From: an uncultured Rhodospirillales bacterium
GTDB taxonomy: Bacteria; Pseudomonadota; Alphaproteobacteria; ATCC43930; CGMCC-115725
Direction of reading: 5' to 3'
NCBI GenBank assembly: GCA_903822185.1
Contig: CAIJOA010000030.1
Coordinates: 151,278 to 215,277 of the forward strand
Length of the DNA stretch: 64,000 bases
Shown: in pieces, positions 48,866 through 57,866 of the stretch
Numbering within the stretch: position 1 is the stretch's first letter
Layout: each line of letters begins with the position of its first letter
Made by a program: the position numbers and the translations under genes
The notes under the pieces: generated by a model
The model's input: only the letters and a program-made list of their open reading frames with translations
What the model was told of the DNA's origin: nothing
The model's database searches: none

Positions 48866-49657
48866 ATGACGATAACGCCCGCGAATGAAGCGGTCGTCGC
48901 CGGTGGATATTCGCGATGGGGCGGATTCGCAAAACGCGGCTACGAGAATGTCCTATTCTATGTCCTGCTGTTTCTCTTTCCGCTGAGTTGCCTCGTCTGG
49001 AGCCTAGTAGCCGCAGCCCTCTATCCCTTGCTGCCGCGCCGTATCGGCCAGCCGATAGGCCAACTTTTGATCATGTCCGGCTTTCGTTATTACCTTTGGG
49101 TCATGCGGACAGCGCGCGTGGCGACATTCGATCTTACGGTGCTCGATACGCTGCGTGACAAAGGGCCGCTCGTCATCATCTCGAATCATCCGACACTGCT
49201 GGATGCCGTGCTGATTGCATCGCGGTTGCCGCATGTGGTCTGCACCGCCAAAGCGGCGCTTTTGAACAGTGTCCTGATCGGCGCTCTCGCCCGGCTCGGC
49301 GGTTATATCCGTAACGATTCGCCGGCCCATGTCATTCGGGAAAGCGTCCGTCAGTTGAAGGTGGGGCGCCAATTGCTCATTTTCCCCGAAGGGACGCGTA
49401 CGCGCAGCGGGGATATGGATTCGTTCATGAGAGGCTTTGCGCTGATCGCAAAGCGCGCCGAGGTCCCGGTCTTTCCCGTTTTTATCGAAACCAATTCGGC
49501 TTTTCTCGGCAAGGGGTGGCCTTTGCTGAAGAAGCCCGACTTTCCGCTCCGGTATAAGGCCCGGCTGGGGCCGGCTGTGATGGTGGAAAGCCCTCAGGCT
49601 TCTGTCGAAGAATTGCAGCAATGGTATCGCGGCGAATTCGCCGTCAAAAATTCCTGA
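48866..49657 (+). CDS. 1-acylglycerol-3-phosphate-type acyltransferase (PlsC family)
   Basis: The 263-residue protein has an N-terminal membrane segment (about residues 30-55), then the PlsC motifs N-H-P-T-L-L-D (N107-D113, the HX4D box) and F-P-E-G-T-R near residue 175. In aryl polyene clusters such acyltransferases help attach the polyene to a lipid or acyl anchor. It follows flavoprotein B by 34 bases and is followed by the GT2 gene. Confidence 0.88.
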   Translation: MTITPANEAVVAGGYSRWGGFAKRGYENVLFYVLLFLFPLSCLVWSLVAAALYPLLPRRIGQPIGQLLIMSGFRYYLWVMRTARVATFDLTVLDTLRDKGPLVIISNHPTLLDAVLIASRLPHVVCTAKAALLNSVLIGALARLGGYIRNDSPAHVIRESVRQLKVGRQLLIFPEGTRTRSGDMDSFMRGFALIAKRAEVPVFPVFIETNSAFLGKGWPLLKKPDFPLRYKARLGPAVMVESPQASVEELQQWYRGEFAVKNS

Positions 49658-49681
49658 TCGCGATCTGCCCGAAGACCTGAC

Positions 49682-50437
49682 GTGGCCAGCCATCTCGTCC
49701 TTATCCCCTCCTACAATACGGGGCCGAAACTGATCGCGACGGTGCGGGAAGCGCGCATCTATTGGGACGACGTGTGGGTCGTGATCGACGGCAGCACGGA
49801 CGGTAGCGAAGTCGAAGTCGAGCAACTGGCTGCGAACGATCCTGGGCTTCGTGTTCTCATTCAACCGCGTAATGCGGGAAAAGGCGCTGCGATCTTCGCA
49901 GGTTTGATGGCCGCGCAAGCCAGCGGTTTTACGCATGTTCTGACGATGGATGCCGATGGGCAGCACCCGGCGGCGGCGATCCGGGAATTCATGGCCATCT
50001 CACAGCGAAATCCGCACGCCGTAATATTGGGTTTGCCGGTGTTCGACGACAGCGCGCCGCGGCTTCGCGTCGTCGGGCGGCGCGTGTCGAACTGGTGGGC
50101 CAATCTCGAAACGCTCTGGCTCGGCATCCATGACTCGTTGTGCGGGTTCCGGGTTTATCCGATCGCCGATCTGCTCGCCGTCATGAAGCAAACACGATGG
50201 ATGCGACGGTTCGATTTCGATCCGGAAGCCGCGGTCAGGTTGTGCTGGCGGGGCCTTCGCCCGATCAATCATCCAGCGCCGATCCGCTATTTCCGCCCCG
50301 ACGAAGGCGGCGTCTCTCATTTCAATTATTTGCGCGATAATTGTTTGCTCGCCGGTATGCACAGCCGGCTGCTATTCGGCGCGCTTCTACGGCTGCCTTA
50401 TCTGATTTGGTTGCTCGTCAAATCATTCCGCCGTTGA
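49682..50437 (+). CDS. Glycosyltransferase family 2
   Basis: The 251-residue GT-A protein begins V-L-I-P-S-Y-N-T-G, has V-I-D-G-S-T-D-G-S, N-A-G-K-G-A-A-I, and the metal-binding M-D-A-D-G-Q-H at about residues 88-94, then C-G-F-R-V-Y-P. A GT2 is a regular member of aryl polyene clusters and probably adds a sugar in the anchor. It overlaps the convergent ketoreductase by 20 bases. Confidence 0.88.
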   Translation: MASHLVLIPSYNTGPKLIATVREARIYWDDVWVVIDGSTDGSEVEVEQLAANDPGLRVLIQPRNAGKGAAIFAGLMAAQASGFTHVLTMDADGQHPAAAIREFMAISQRNPHAVILGLPVFDDSAPRLRVVGRRVSNWWANLETLWLGIHDSLCGFRVYPIADLLAVMKQTRWMRRFDFDPEAAVRLCWRGLRPINHPAPIRYFRPDEGGVSHFNYLRDNCLLAGMHSRLLFGALLRLPYLIWLLVKSFRR

Positions 50438-51137
50438 TCGAAATCAACTGGCCGGAAATATAAGCGGCGCTTTCCGAAACTAGAAAAGCAACCAAAGCGG
50501 CGACTTCTTCCGGTTTTCCGGCGCGCTTCATCGGCACCAGCCGATCAATCATTTCTTTTCCGAAGGTTCCATCGCTCATCGGCGAGGCAATGATTCCCGG
50601 CGCCACGGTGTTGACCGTGATGCCGCGGCTCCCGAGCTCCAATGACAAGGATTTCGTCGCGCCGTGCAGGCCAGCCTTCGCGGCGGCATAGTTGGTTTGG
50701 CCGCGATTGCCGGTGATCGCCGCAACGGAAGAAATATTGACGACGCGGCCCCATCGCTTACCGATCATCGGCATCAGCAAAGGCTGGGTGACGTTGAAAA
50801 AGCCGTTGAGCGACACATCGATGACACGCGTCCATTGATCGTGCTTCATGCCGGGCATCACAGCATCGTCATGGATGCCGGCATTGTTGACGACGATCTG
50901 GATCGCGCCATTCTGTAGAGCCGCTGTCAGAGTCGTCTCGGCAGCTGCTGCATCGGTGGTGTCGAAGATGATCGTCTCGGCGGATCCGCCCTTCGCGGCG
51001 ATGCGAGCGACGACAGCATCGGCGCGCTCTTTGCCGCCATGGGCGTGGACATAGACGTGACTGCCGTCGGCCGCGAGCCTTTCACAGATTGCCGAACCGA
51101 TGGCGCCGCTTCCACCGGTGACGAGGGCGCGCTTCAT
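50418..51137 (-). CDS. 3-oxoacyl-ACP reductase (ApeQ/FabG-like)
   Basis: The 239-residue SDR has T-G-G-S-G-A-I-G at 7-14, N-N-A-G at 84-87, catalytic Ser in N-I-S-S-V-A at about 137 and Y-A-A-A-K (Y150/K154). It would reduce the beta-keto group after each chain extension. It overlaps the ApeP-like gene by four bases and is the last gene of the 11-kb operon. Confidence 0.92.
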   Translation of the reverse strand: MKRALVTGGSGAIGSAICERLAADGSHVYVHAHGGKERADAVVARIAAKGGSAETIIFDTTDAAAAETTLTAALQNGAIQIVVNNAGIHDDAVMPGMKHDQWTRVIDVSLNGFFNVTQPLLMPMIGKRWGRVVNISSVAAITGNRGQTNYAAAKAGLHGATKSLSLELGSRGITVNTVAPGIIASPMSDGTFGKEMIDRLVPMKRAGKPEEVAALVAFLVSESAAYISGQLISINGGMI

Positions 51138-51586
51138 GCCGGCTCCGCGATCTGCAGCAGCACGGTGGCTCGCCCTGAAACCAGCGGGATGTCCCCGGCG
51201 CTTACATTAAAGGAATACATGACGCGCTCGTGGTCGCCCATCACCTGCGTCGCTTCAATCATCAGATCGCTCTCAAGCAGGTCCAACCTGTCCCCGTGAC
51301 ACTTAATGTCGCGCAGGCTGGCAAGATATCCCGCGCGCGGCTTCTCGCCGACAGCGCCGGCAAGCCGTCCGTGAACCGCCATCGCTTGGGCCGCAAACTC
51401 GATGCCGCAGAGAACACCCAGGCGCTCGCCATGCCGTAAGGGATTGCCCGGTGCGCGATGTTGTTGGGACCGACAACGGATCGATGTTTCGTCCCAATCC
51501 AAAACGCCGTCGAGAAGGCACATCGTGCCGGCATGCGGGATAAGCTGCGCTATGGCGTCGCGATCGATCGTCTTGTCGTTGGTCAT
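51134..51586 (-). CDS. 3-hydroxyacyl-ACP dehydratase (ApeP-like hotdog)
   Basis: The 150-residue hotdog-fold protein has the L-I-P-H-A-G-T-M-C-L-L-D motif (H18) and G-I-E-F-A-A-Q-A-M-A-V-H, the dyad region of the ApeP/COG4706 group. Together with the ApeI-like protein at 58775-59080 it would remove water to build the conjugated double bonds. Four-base overlaps on both sides place it firmly in the operon. Confidence 0.85.
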   Translation of the reverse strand: MTNDKTIDRDAIAQLIPHAGTMCLLDGVLDWDETSIRCRSQQHRAPGNPLRHGERLGVLCGIEFAAQAMAVHGRLAGAVGEKPRAGYLASLRDIKCHGDRLDLLESDLMIEATQVMGDHERVMYSFNVSAGDIPLVSGRATVLLQIAEPA

Positions 51587-52386
51587 GCGACGTTTCTTGA
51601 AACAGCTATTTTAACGCTGTTACCAGCGACGTTCTCCAAGCTGACGGTCGTTTCCGCGCCCTTGGCCAAGGCTTCGAGCAGCGGAAGGCTCCGTGCGGAC
51701 GGATTGCCTACCCGGATCGCTTCCCATCGCGGATCGGTCATGGTTGTTGGCGGCGTCGGCGGCTCCAAGCTGATTGTCAGGCAAGCGAAAGAGGCTTCGG
51801 ACGGCGACGGTGTCAGGATCAGGCTGACCGCAAATGTCGAGCCGATGGGCCGGACGGAATGCAGTGGTTCCGGATAGGGAAGATCGTAAGAAATGAGCCC
51901 GACCGCCCGGTCATCGACGGTTGCTTGCGCGGCGGCTTCCAAGAGCCCACCGGTGAAACTGGCATCGTGGATGCAAAGGCTTGTGGTGGGCTCGTGGGTC
52001 TTTGTCGCGATGCTCCAATATCCCGACGGCGCGTTATGAACGGAATTATGAAAGCGCGTCGGCGATACATCGCGCTCGGTCGAGGCGAGCGCTTCCAAAA
52101 TGCCATGGATGGTTTCGCCGTCACCGCCGGACGAGGTGAAGATCGTTGCCGTGTCCTGCGGATTCCGTTTGGCGTTTTCGAACGCTTCGGTGCCGACTTG
52201 GATCGAAAGTTTGACGGTCTGAACCATGCGACGCCGCTCGTTGGCGGGCAGCAAAGGAGTCGGCGTTATGGTGACGGGAGAAGGGGCGTAATCGCTTTGG
52301 CCGGTAAGAATGGCTGCGGTGGAGGCCCAATTCTCAAATCCGACGCCTTTGATACCAATGCCCTCGACATAGACCCGCATCAACAT
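51583..52386 (-). CDS. Beta-ketoacyl synthase chain-length factor (ApeC-like)
   Basis: The 267-residue protein matches the N-terminal ketoacyl-synthase-like domain of chain-length factors (ApeC/PF13723 type): T-A-T-I-F-T-S-S-G-G-D, S-P-T-R-F-H-N-S-V-H-N-A-P-S-G-Y-W and no active-site cysteine where ketosynthases have one. It should form a heterodimer with the adjacent ketosynthase and set chain length. Its start overlaps the KS stop by seven bases, consistent with equal expression. Confidence 0.88.
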   Translation of the reverse strand: MLMRVYVEGIGIKGVGFENWASTAAILTGQSDYAPSPVTITPTPLLPANERRRMVQTVKLSIQVGTEAFENAKRNPQDTATIFTSSGGDGETIHGILEALASTERDVSPTRFHNSVHNAPSGYWSIATKTHEPTTSLCIHDASFTGGLLEAAAQATVDDRAVGLISYDLPYPEPLHSVRPIGSTFAVSLILTPSPSEASFACLTISLEPPTPPTTMTDPRWEAIRVGNPSARSLPLLEALAKGAETTVSLENVAGNSVKIAVSRNVA

Positions 52387-53567
52387 GCCCGTTCAAGAAT
52401 GAGGCTGCAGTTGCTGCCGCCGAAACCAAAAGAATTGCTCATTACACGATTGACCGGCGCGCTGTTGCCCTGCGTCAGGAAATTGCTTTGCAAGGCGGGA
52501 TCGATCTTGCCGGTGTGGACGCTGCCCGGAATGAAATTATGCTGGATCGCGAGGGCTGAGATGATGGTTTCGACAATGCCGGCGGCGCCCAGCGTGTGCC
52601 CGGTATAGCCTTTGGTCGAGCTGCATGGCGTCTGGCGGCCGAAAACTTCGACGACGGCACGGTCCTCAGCCGCGTCGCCGACCAGCGTCGCCGTTCCATG
52701 AACGTTGATATAGTCGATATCGGCGGGTGACAATTTCGCCGACTGGAGTGCACGCTCCATCGCCATGCGTGCGCCGATGCCTTCGGGATGCGGCGACGAC
52801 ATATGATAAGCGTCGCTGCTTTCGCCAAAGCCGCGCAGCAGAATGGCGTCCGCCGGTCGTTGCGCGGGCAATTTTTCGACCAGGGCAAATCCGGCTCCTT
52901 CACCGATCGAAATGCCGTCACGGGCCGCATCGAACGGATGGCAGGGATTCGATGAAACCAATCCCAGCGAATGAAAGCCGTAGATCGTGGTCGAGCACAG
53001 CGTATCCGCGCCGCCGACAATGGCGGCATCGATGATGCCGGCTTCGATCATTCGGGCTGCATTGCCGAATGCTTTCGCCGTGGTTGCGCAGGCGGCCGAC
53101 ACGACAACGGCGGGACCGGTGATGTCCAGCAACCGAGCGGCAAATCGGCCGACCGAAAAACTATTGTGCGTTTCGGCATAGTGAAAATCGGGCGGAAGCC
53201 GGCCACTCGCATCGCGCTGTTCATACGCCAACTCAGTCTGCTCGATGCCCGAGGTACTCGTTCCCAGAAACAGCCCGATCCGGTGCGCGCCATATTTTTG
53301 GCGAGCGGCGGCGACGGCATCGGTGAAGCCATCCTGCTGCAGGGCAACCGCGGCCATACGGTTGTTGCGGCAGTCGAAATCAGCGAGGCCGGCGGGGAGT
53401 TTCACGGTATCCAGGCCGTCGATCGTCCCGGTCCAGGTATCGACGCCGCCGGCGAATGTTTGATGACGAAGGCCGCTCCGGCCAGCCTCTAGGGCACTCA
53501 GCGTTGCCGGAAGTCCCGATCCCATCGCGGTGACGATGGAAAGCTGGCTAAGAAGTAAAGGTTGCAA
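52380..53567 (-). CDS. Beta-ketoacyl-ACP synthase (ApeO-like)
   Basis: The 395-residue condensing enzyme has the Cys-His-His triad: S-A-A-C-A-T-T (C160), N-V-H-G-T-A-T (H290) and G-Y-T-G-H-T-L-G-A-A-G (H324). TTG 53567 has AGGACC upstream. It elongates the aryl starter with malonyl-ACP units. Only one catalytic KS is present in the window; canonical aryl polyene sets have a second (ApeR-like). Confidence 0.92.
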   Translation of the reverse strand: MQPLLLSQLSIVTAMGSGLPATLSALEAGRSGLRHQTFAGGVDTWTGTIDGLDTVKLPAGLADFDCRNNRMAAVALQQDGFTDAVAAARQKYGAHRIGLFLGTSTSGIEQTELAYEQRDASGRLPPDFHYAETHNSFSVGRFAARLLDITGPAVVVSAACATTAKAFGNAARMIEAGIIDAAIVGGADTLCSTTIYGFHSLGLVSSNPCHPFDAARDGISIGEGAGFALVEKLPAQRPADAILLRGFGESSDAYHMSSPHPEGIGARMAMERALQSAKLSPADIDYINVHGTATLVGDAAEDRAVVEVFGRQTPCSSTKGYTGHTLGAAGIVETIISALAIQHNFIPGSVHTGKIDPALQSNFLTQGNSAPVNRVMSNSFGFGGSNCSLILERAC

Positions 53568-53600
53568 AATCGACGGTCCTAATGGCGCGAGGGCACTTAT

Positions 53601-54881
53601 TCAGTGCCAGTTTACGCCACCCGGCGCAAGTTTTGTTATAGACGCCAACCGCAAACTGACGGCGACGGATTGCCGATCGACGTAATCGTAGAATTTGGTC
53701 GCGAATGCGGCGAAGTTTTCGCGGCGTCCGGCTTTTAGAGGCGAGCTTGATAATCGTTCGGCTTTGATGCTGCGGTATAGCCCGTCGAAATACAGCAGAT
53801 TGGCTTTGATGTCCGTATAGCGCGGTTCCGAAAAAATATCTTCGAAGCGGTATTCGTAGGGCCCGATCACTGGATTGTCGTAGAAGATGAGGTGTGGCTG
53901 CGTGTCATAGATGTCGTTTGCCTGCTGCACCGGCACGGCCTCGGCAAGCGCGCCGGGCTCCATCGGCAACCTTTCGTTCTCGATCAGCGACTGGCGCGCG
54001 CTGTCGTCGTCAAAGACGTCGCGGGGATCGGAAATATCGAAATCGTTCGTGCGCCGCATGAGATTGACGAATTCGTTCTTCGGGACGGGGAAATCGAAAG
54101 CCGATATCAGGAAGAACCGATCGGTCTCCCATTCGTCCCAGATGCCCGCTGCAGCAAGCGCATTGTGCGCGAGATGCGAGCAATTATTCTCCAGGACATT
54201 CCACTCGAATTCTTTTTTCCCGTCGCGGTAGATCGCGTTGGTGGCGTTGAGGTAATCGATCATCTTGGTCATCTGACCGCGCGAAACCGGCACGCGTCCG
54301 CAATAGCGATCCCGGCCGAAGGAAATCGCATAGTCGGTGGCGATGGATACTTCGTACTCGAAATCCTGGCGGCCCATGCCGGCAGGCTGATCGTCGTAAA
54401 CTTCGGGATGAAAGACGACGCCCTTATAGATGCCCATCTTCTCGGCCTTGGCCTGTGTCCGGTCATAGGCTGTCTTGGTCAGCCGTTCGCCAGGTGACAG
54501 ATCGCCGTTGAAGAAAAAATCCCGTCCCTCGGTCGCCACCCAGTTTGCGTTTTGGAAATGAGCGTTCACGCTGAGGCCGACGCCTTGAGCGGACACTGCC
54601 GTTTTGTCGGTGCAGAGCACCAAGGTCGGATAATCCGCGTCACCTTCCCGGCAGGCGCCGTTCAGATAAAAGACCGTGTGACCGCCGATGCCGCCGCTGG
54701 TATCGACCCCGAAGCCGGGCTTTTTCTCGATTTGCGAGACGGCACAAAGCTCGGCGTAATAGGGATAGAGCTGTGAATAGAGCGCCACGTCGTCGGGTGG
54801 GGCGGCGATCTCGAAGCCGCCTTGGCAACCGGTGAGCCAGATCATCATCGAGGCGGCAGCGGTAAGCCGGCGGCGCCGCAT
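53601..54881 (-). CDS. Unknown lipoprotein of the polyene operon
   Basis: The 426-residue protein has a short signal with lipobox W-L-T-G-C (residue 19). The body is soluble, with cysteines in E-L-C-A-V-S, G-A-C-R-E-G, V-L-C-T-D-K, R-Y-C-G-R and a striking E-N-N-C-S-H-L-A-H-N-A-L block. The Cys-Ser-His cluster recalls papain-like or NlpC/P60-type folds, without firm support. CAGGAACA precedes ATG 54881; ATG 54911, overlapping the MMPL stop, is an alternative. I do not recognise a family. Its place between KS and exporter suggests an outer-membrane step in polyene-lipid assembly or transport. Confidence 0.75.
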   Translation of the reverse strand: MRRRRLTAAASMMIWLTGCQGGFEIAAPPDDVALYSQLYPYYAELCAVSQIEKKPGFGVDTSGGIGGHTVFYLNGACREGDADYPTLVLCTDKTAVSAQGVGLSVNAHFQNANWVATEGRDFFFNGDLSPGERLTKTAYDRTQAKAEKMGIYKGVVFHPEVYDDQPAGMGRQDFEYEVSIATDYAISFGRDRYCGRVPVSRGQMTKMIDYLNATNAIYRDGKKEFEWNVLENNCSHLAHNALAAAGIWDEWETDRFFLISAFDFPVPKNEFVNLMRRTNDFDISDPRDVFDDDSARQSLIENERLPMEPGALAEAVPVQQANDIYDTQPHLIFYDNPVIGPYEYRFEDIFSEPRYTDIKANLLYFDGLYRSIKAERLSSSPLKAGRRENFAAFATKFYDYVDRQSVAVSLRLASITKLAPGGVNWH

Positions 54882-54910
54882 CGAATGTTCCTGCCTGCCG
54901 CTCTTTGCCA

Positions 54911-57274
54911 TTATCCGACGTCTCGATGGGTTATTGCCTGGTCCCGACCGCCGCTCGTGACCACGGCCGCAAAGACCAAGCTGAAAAAGGCGCCGATCGC
55001 CACCGTCATGCCGATCCCATGCAAGACGGGAAGGCGAGCAAAGGAAAGAATACCGAAACCGATGACCGTGCACACATTTGCCAGAACAAGCGAGGCGACC
55101 ATCCGTTCCGCGTTGTCGTTACGCCAATCCTGCTGCTCGAAAAAGATGCAGTAATTCGATCCGACAGCGACCGTCAAAAGCAGCCCGATCAGATTGAAAA
55201 TCGATAATTTCTGGCCATCGACGGTGAGAATCGCTGTGGTCAGAATGACCGCGCCGATCAAGGGAGCGACCACCATCGCGACGCGGCGGGGCGAACGAAG
55301 GCTGACGGCGAGCAAACCGACGATCACCAGCCCGCCGACAAGCGCGAGCAAAACAGCCTCGCGTCGATAGACCCGCAGCAACTGATCCGATTCCGCTTTG
55401 AGATCGACGAAAGTCACCCCGGGTACATTCAGGTGAGCGATGCTATCGGCAACCGCCGCGATATCCGTGACGCCGCGCAGAGACAGCATGGCGACCCAAG
55501 CGCCACGCTGTTGGAAGAGAAGCGAATCGAGCTTGAGGGCGACGCTGGTTCCCTCGAATGAACGGTGATCGAGGAGGGGGCTGGTCTTGGCCTGTGCCAC
55601 CGCCGCGATGAACGGCTCGAAAAGATCGGGCTGAAAGGGCATGTCCTCCAGCGCGGTGGTGAGCCGTGCGCGCAATTCGTTCGGATTAGGCAGCGCATTG
55701 AGACGCGCCTGCTGCGATGCGTTGCTGGGCAAATAAAGCGATGGTGCGTCGAAGCCGCTCATCGCACCTTTATTGACCAATTTATTCGAGGCGGCGGCGA
55801 GCGTTTCGCTTGTAGTCAGGGCTGTCTGTTCATCCGGAGCCGATACCGTCACCAGATAACGTACGTCGGGCGCGCCGATATCGGCACGCAGCGACTGATC
55901 CAGTTTCTGATCTGAGGCTGGAACCGGACTGAGGCTCGTCAGATCGTCTTCCCAGAAGCTGCCGCGATGGAAAGCGAGCAACACCGCGGCGCCGACGATC
56001 ACGGCGAGAAGCGGCAGACGAAGCGATCGTGCGTGTGCCACGATCACGAGCAAGATCGGTGCAAATGCCGTCGATCTCACCTTGGCGAAATTTTTTGTCA
56101 GAAATGCTGGCAGGACCCAACGCGTCACGGCAACGGCGACGAGAAGTCCCACGATGGAAAAAAGCCCTAGCTGTGCAAAACCGGTGAAGCTTGAAAACAG
56201 CATCGCGCTGAAGCCGCATACCGAAATCAGAACGCCGAGCCGCAGCATGGGCCAAATGCGCGGCAGCGTGGCCTCGGGCGCGGTTCCCGGTTCGGTCTGG
56301 GTGAAAAGATAGATCGCATAATCGACCGCCTCGCCGATCAGCGTCACGCCGAAACCCAGCGTGATGCCATGCACGAAGCCGAAGCCGATGCCGACGGCGG
56401 CGATGCCGGCAATCGCACCTGTCGCGACGGGCACGAGAGCGAGGATAAGGATGCGCGGCGACCGGTAGGTAAAAAGCAGGATCGCCGATACCAACAAGGT
56501 CGCGATCATCGACAGACGGGAAATGTCTTCCTTCATCTCGCTTTTTGTATGGACCGCAAAAACGCCGGGGCCGGAGAGACGAAGGCGCGCTGCGGACGCA
56601 TCCGGCACGGCGTGTTGTGCGTCGAGAAAGGCCGCGCTGAGCGATGCGAGGGCGGTCTCTTCACTGGCGATATCGAAACCGGGCTGCCGCGTCTGCGCGA
56701 CGAGCAGGGCGCGTTGTCCGTCGGGCGAAAACCATACGCCCTCGCGGCTCGCCGGTTGGGACTGGCCAACAAACTGTTTAAGCAGGGTCAGCCCTTCGCC
56801 GGTCGGATCAGCGGGTAACGTCCGCTTGACCAAACTGCTCATATCCGATCCCAGCAGTTGGAGGTCCAATTGCAGGGCGGCATGCAAACCGTCTGCGCTG
56901 AATCGTTCTGGCGTGACGTTGGGGCTCAAGAGATAGCGGTTTTTCCAGAACAGATCGGTGTCGGGTGTCTGTTTGGTTCCGATATCCTCGCCGTTATTGA
57001 CGGCAGCGAAGCTTTCATCCTGGCGAAGGCGCTGCGCGAATTCCTTGCTCAGCGCAGCGAGCGGTGCGGTGGGCGCACCTTCGATGCCCGCGAGAATAAG
57101 GCGTGAGGCAACGCCGGTCTTCATTTGATCGACGAGAATTTGCTGCGTCGGTGATGGTGTGCGCGGCAGGAAAGCCGACATGTCGGCGGTGAAGGGGGTT
57201 CGAACGATGACGGCAATGCAGACAAGCAGGCAGAGAAGCCAGATGATCGCGGCGTGACGCGGTCGAACCGTCAC
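54911..57274 (-). CDS. MMPL/RND family exporter of the polyene lipid
   Basis: The 787-residue protein has the twin six-helix RND layout: an N-terminal helix, a large periplasmic domain, helices around residues 255-400, then a second repeat with helices from about 635 to the end. G-E-A-V-D-Y-A-I-Y-L-F and V-G-S-N-Y-C-I-F-F are the paired TM4-like motifs. MMPL proteins of aryl polyene and xanthomonadin clusters are thought to move the lipid-like product from the inner membrane. It overlaps the LolA-like gene by four bases. Confidence 0.9.
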   Translation of the reverse strand: MTVRPRHAAIIWLLCLLVCIAVIVRTPFTADMSAFLPRTPSPTQQILVDQMKTGVASRLILAGIEGAPTAPLAALSKEFAQRLRQDESFAAVNNGEDIGTKQTPDTDLFWKNRYLLSPNVTPERFSADGLHAALQLDLQLLGSDMSSLVKRTLPADPTGEGLTLLKQFVGQSQPASREGVWFSPDGQRALLVAQTRQPGFDIASEETALASLSAAFLDAQHAVPDASAARLRLSGPGVFAVHTKSEMKEDISRLSMIATLLVSAILLFTYRSPRILILALVPVATGAIAGIAAVGIGFGFVHGITLGFGVTLIGEAVDYAIYLFTQTEPGTAPEATLPRIWPMLRLGVLISVCGFSAMLFSSFTGFAQLGLFSIVGLLVAVAVTRWVLPAFLTKNFAKVRSTAFAPILLVIVAHARSLRLPLLAVIVGAAVLLAFHRGSFWEDDLTSLSPVPASDQKLDQSLRADIGAPDVRYLVTVSAPDEQTALTTSETLAAASNKLVNKGAMSGFDAPSLYLPSNASQQARLNALPNPNELRARLTTALEDMPFQPDLFEPFIAAVAQAKTSPLLDHRSFEGTSVALKLDSLLFQQRGAWVAMLSLRGVTDIAAVADSIAHLNVPGVTFVDLKAESDQLLRVYRREAVLLALVGGLVIVGLLAVSLRSPRRVAMVVAPLIGAVILTTAILTVDGQKLSIFNLIGLLLTVAVGSNYCIFFEQQDWRNDNAERMVASLVLANVCTVIGFGILSFARLPVLHGIGMTVAIGAFFSLVFAAVVTSGGRDQAITHRDVG

Positions 57275-57864
57275 GGCGAATCCTCGGTGATGGTCATCTC
57301 GCTGTGATCGCCATCGCTTTCAAGCGTGTCGATACTTTTGATATGACCGCCCGTGCCGGAAATGAAAATGGACTGGACGATATCCTGCATTTTCGGATCG
57401 CGCGGCTTCAGCAGCAACCGCCAAGCGTTGGCATCGCCTTCGAGATAGAGGCTATAGAAACGTTGTAGCCCCGGAAGATCCCCGGCGAGCGTTGCGCGAA
57501 TTCCTTCGATCAAGCCGGCAATTTGCGGATAATCGGCAAGCTTGAGCGTTTGTGTTTTGCCTTCCCGGTCGATCGTCAAGCTATCGCCTTCGATGACAAG
57601 GCTCTCCGGTTTCGGCAACAACGTGTTTTTTTGCAGCTTGTCGGGCGCGGCATAGACGAGAACGCCGCTATCTTCGAGCGGCGTTTTAAGCATGCGCAGA
57701 TATTTGCGTTCGTTAAACCGGGCCGTCGAATTTTTGATGGCGCTGAACCGCGCCATGAGTTGACCGATGTCGAACGCTTCGGTCGAGGGCTGGGCCGCGG
57801 CAATTGTTCCCGACAGGCCTAGGCAAATGATCGTGGCGAACGCGAGGCCGGGATAGGGGCGCAT
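57271..57864 (-). CDS. LolA-like outer-membrane lipoprotein carrier of the polyene cluster
   Basis: The protein of about 197 residues has a signal peptide (cleavage near A-A-A|Q) and a LolA-type half-barrel with F-N-E-R-K-Y-L-R-M-L-K-T-P-L-E-D-S-G-V-L-V-Y-A-A-P-D-K-L and a later basic-acidic tail. COG2834-type proteins are standard in aryl polyene clusters and probably carry a lipidic intermediate across the periplasm. ATG 57864 follows the upstream stop by two bases; TTG 57876 is an alternative. Confidence 0.85.
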   Translation of the reverse strand: MRPYPGLAFATIICLGLSGTIAAAQPSTEAFDIGQLMARFSAIKNSTARFNERKYLRMLKTPLEDSGVLVYAAPDKLQKNTLLPKPESLVIEGDSLTIDREGKTQTLKLADYPQIAGLIEGIRATLAGDLPGLQRFYSLYLEGDANAWRLLLKPRDPKMQDIVQSIFISGTGGHIKSIDTLESDGDHSEMTITEDSP

Positions 57865-57866
57865 GC

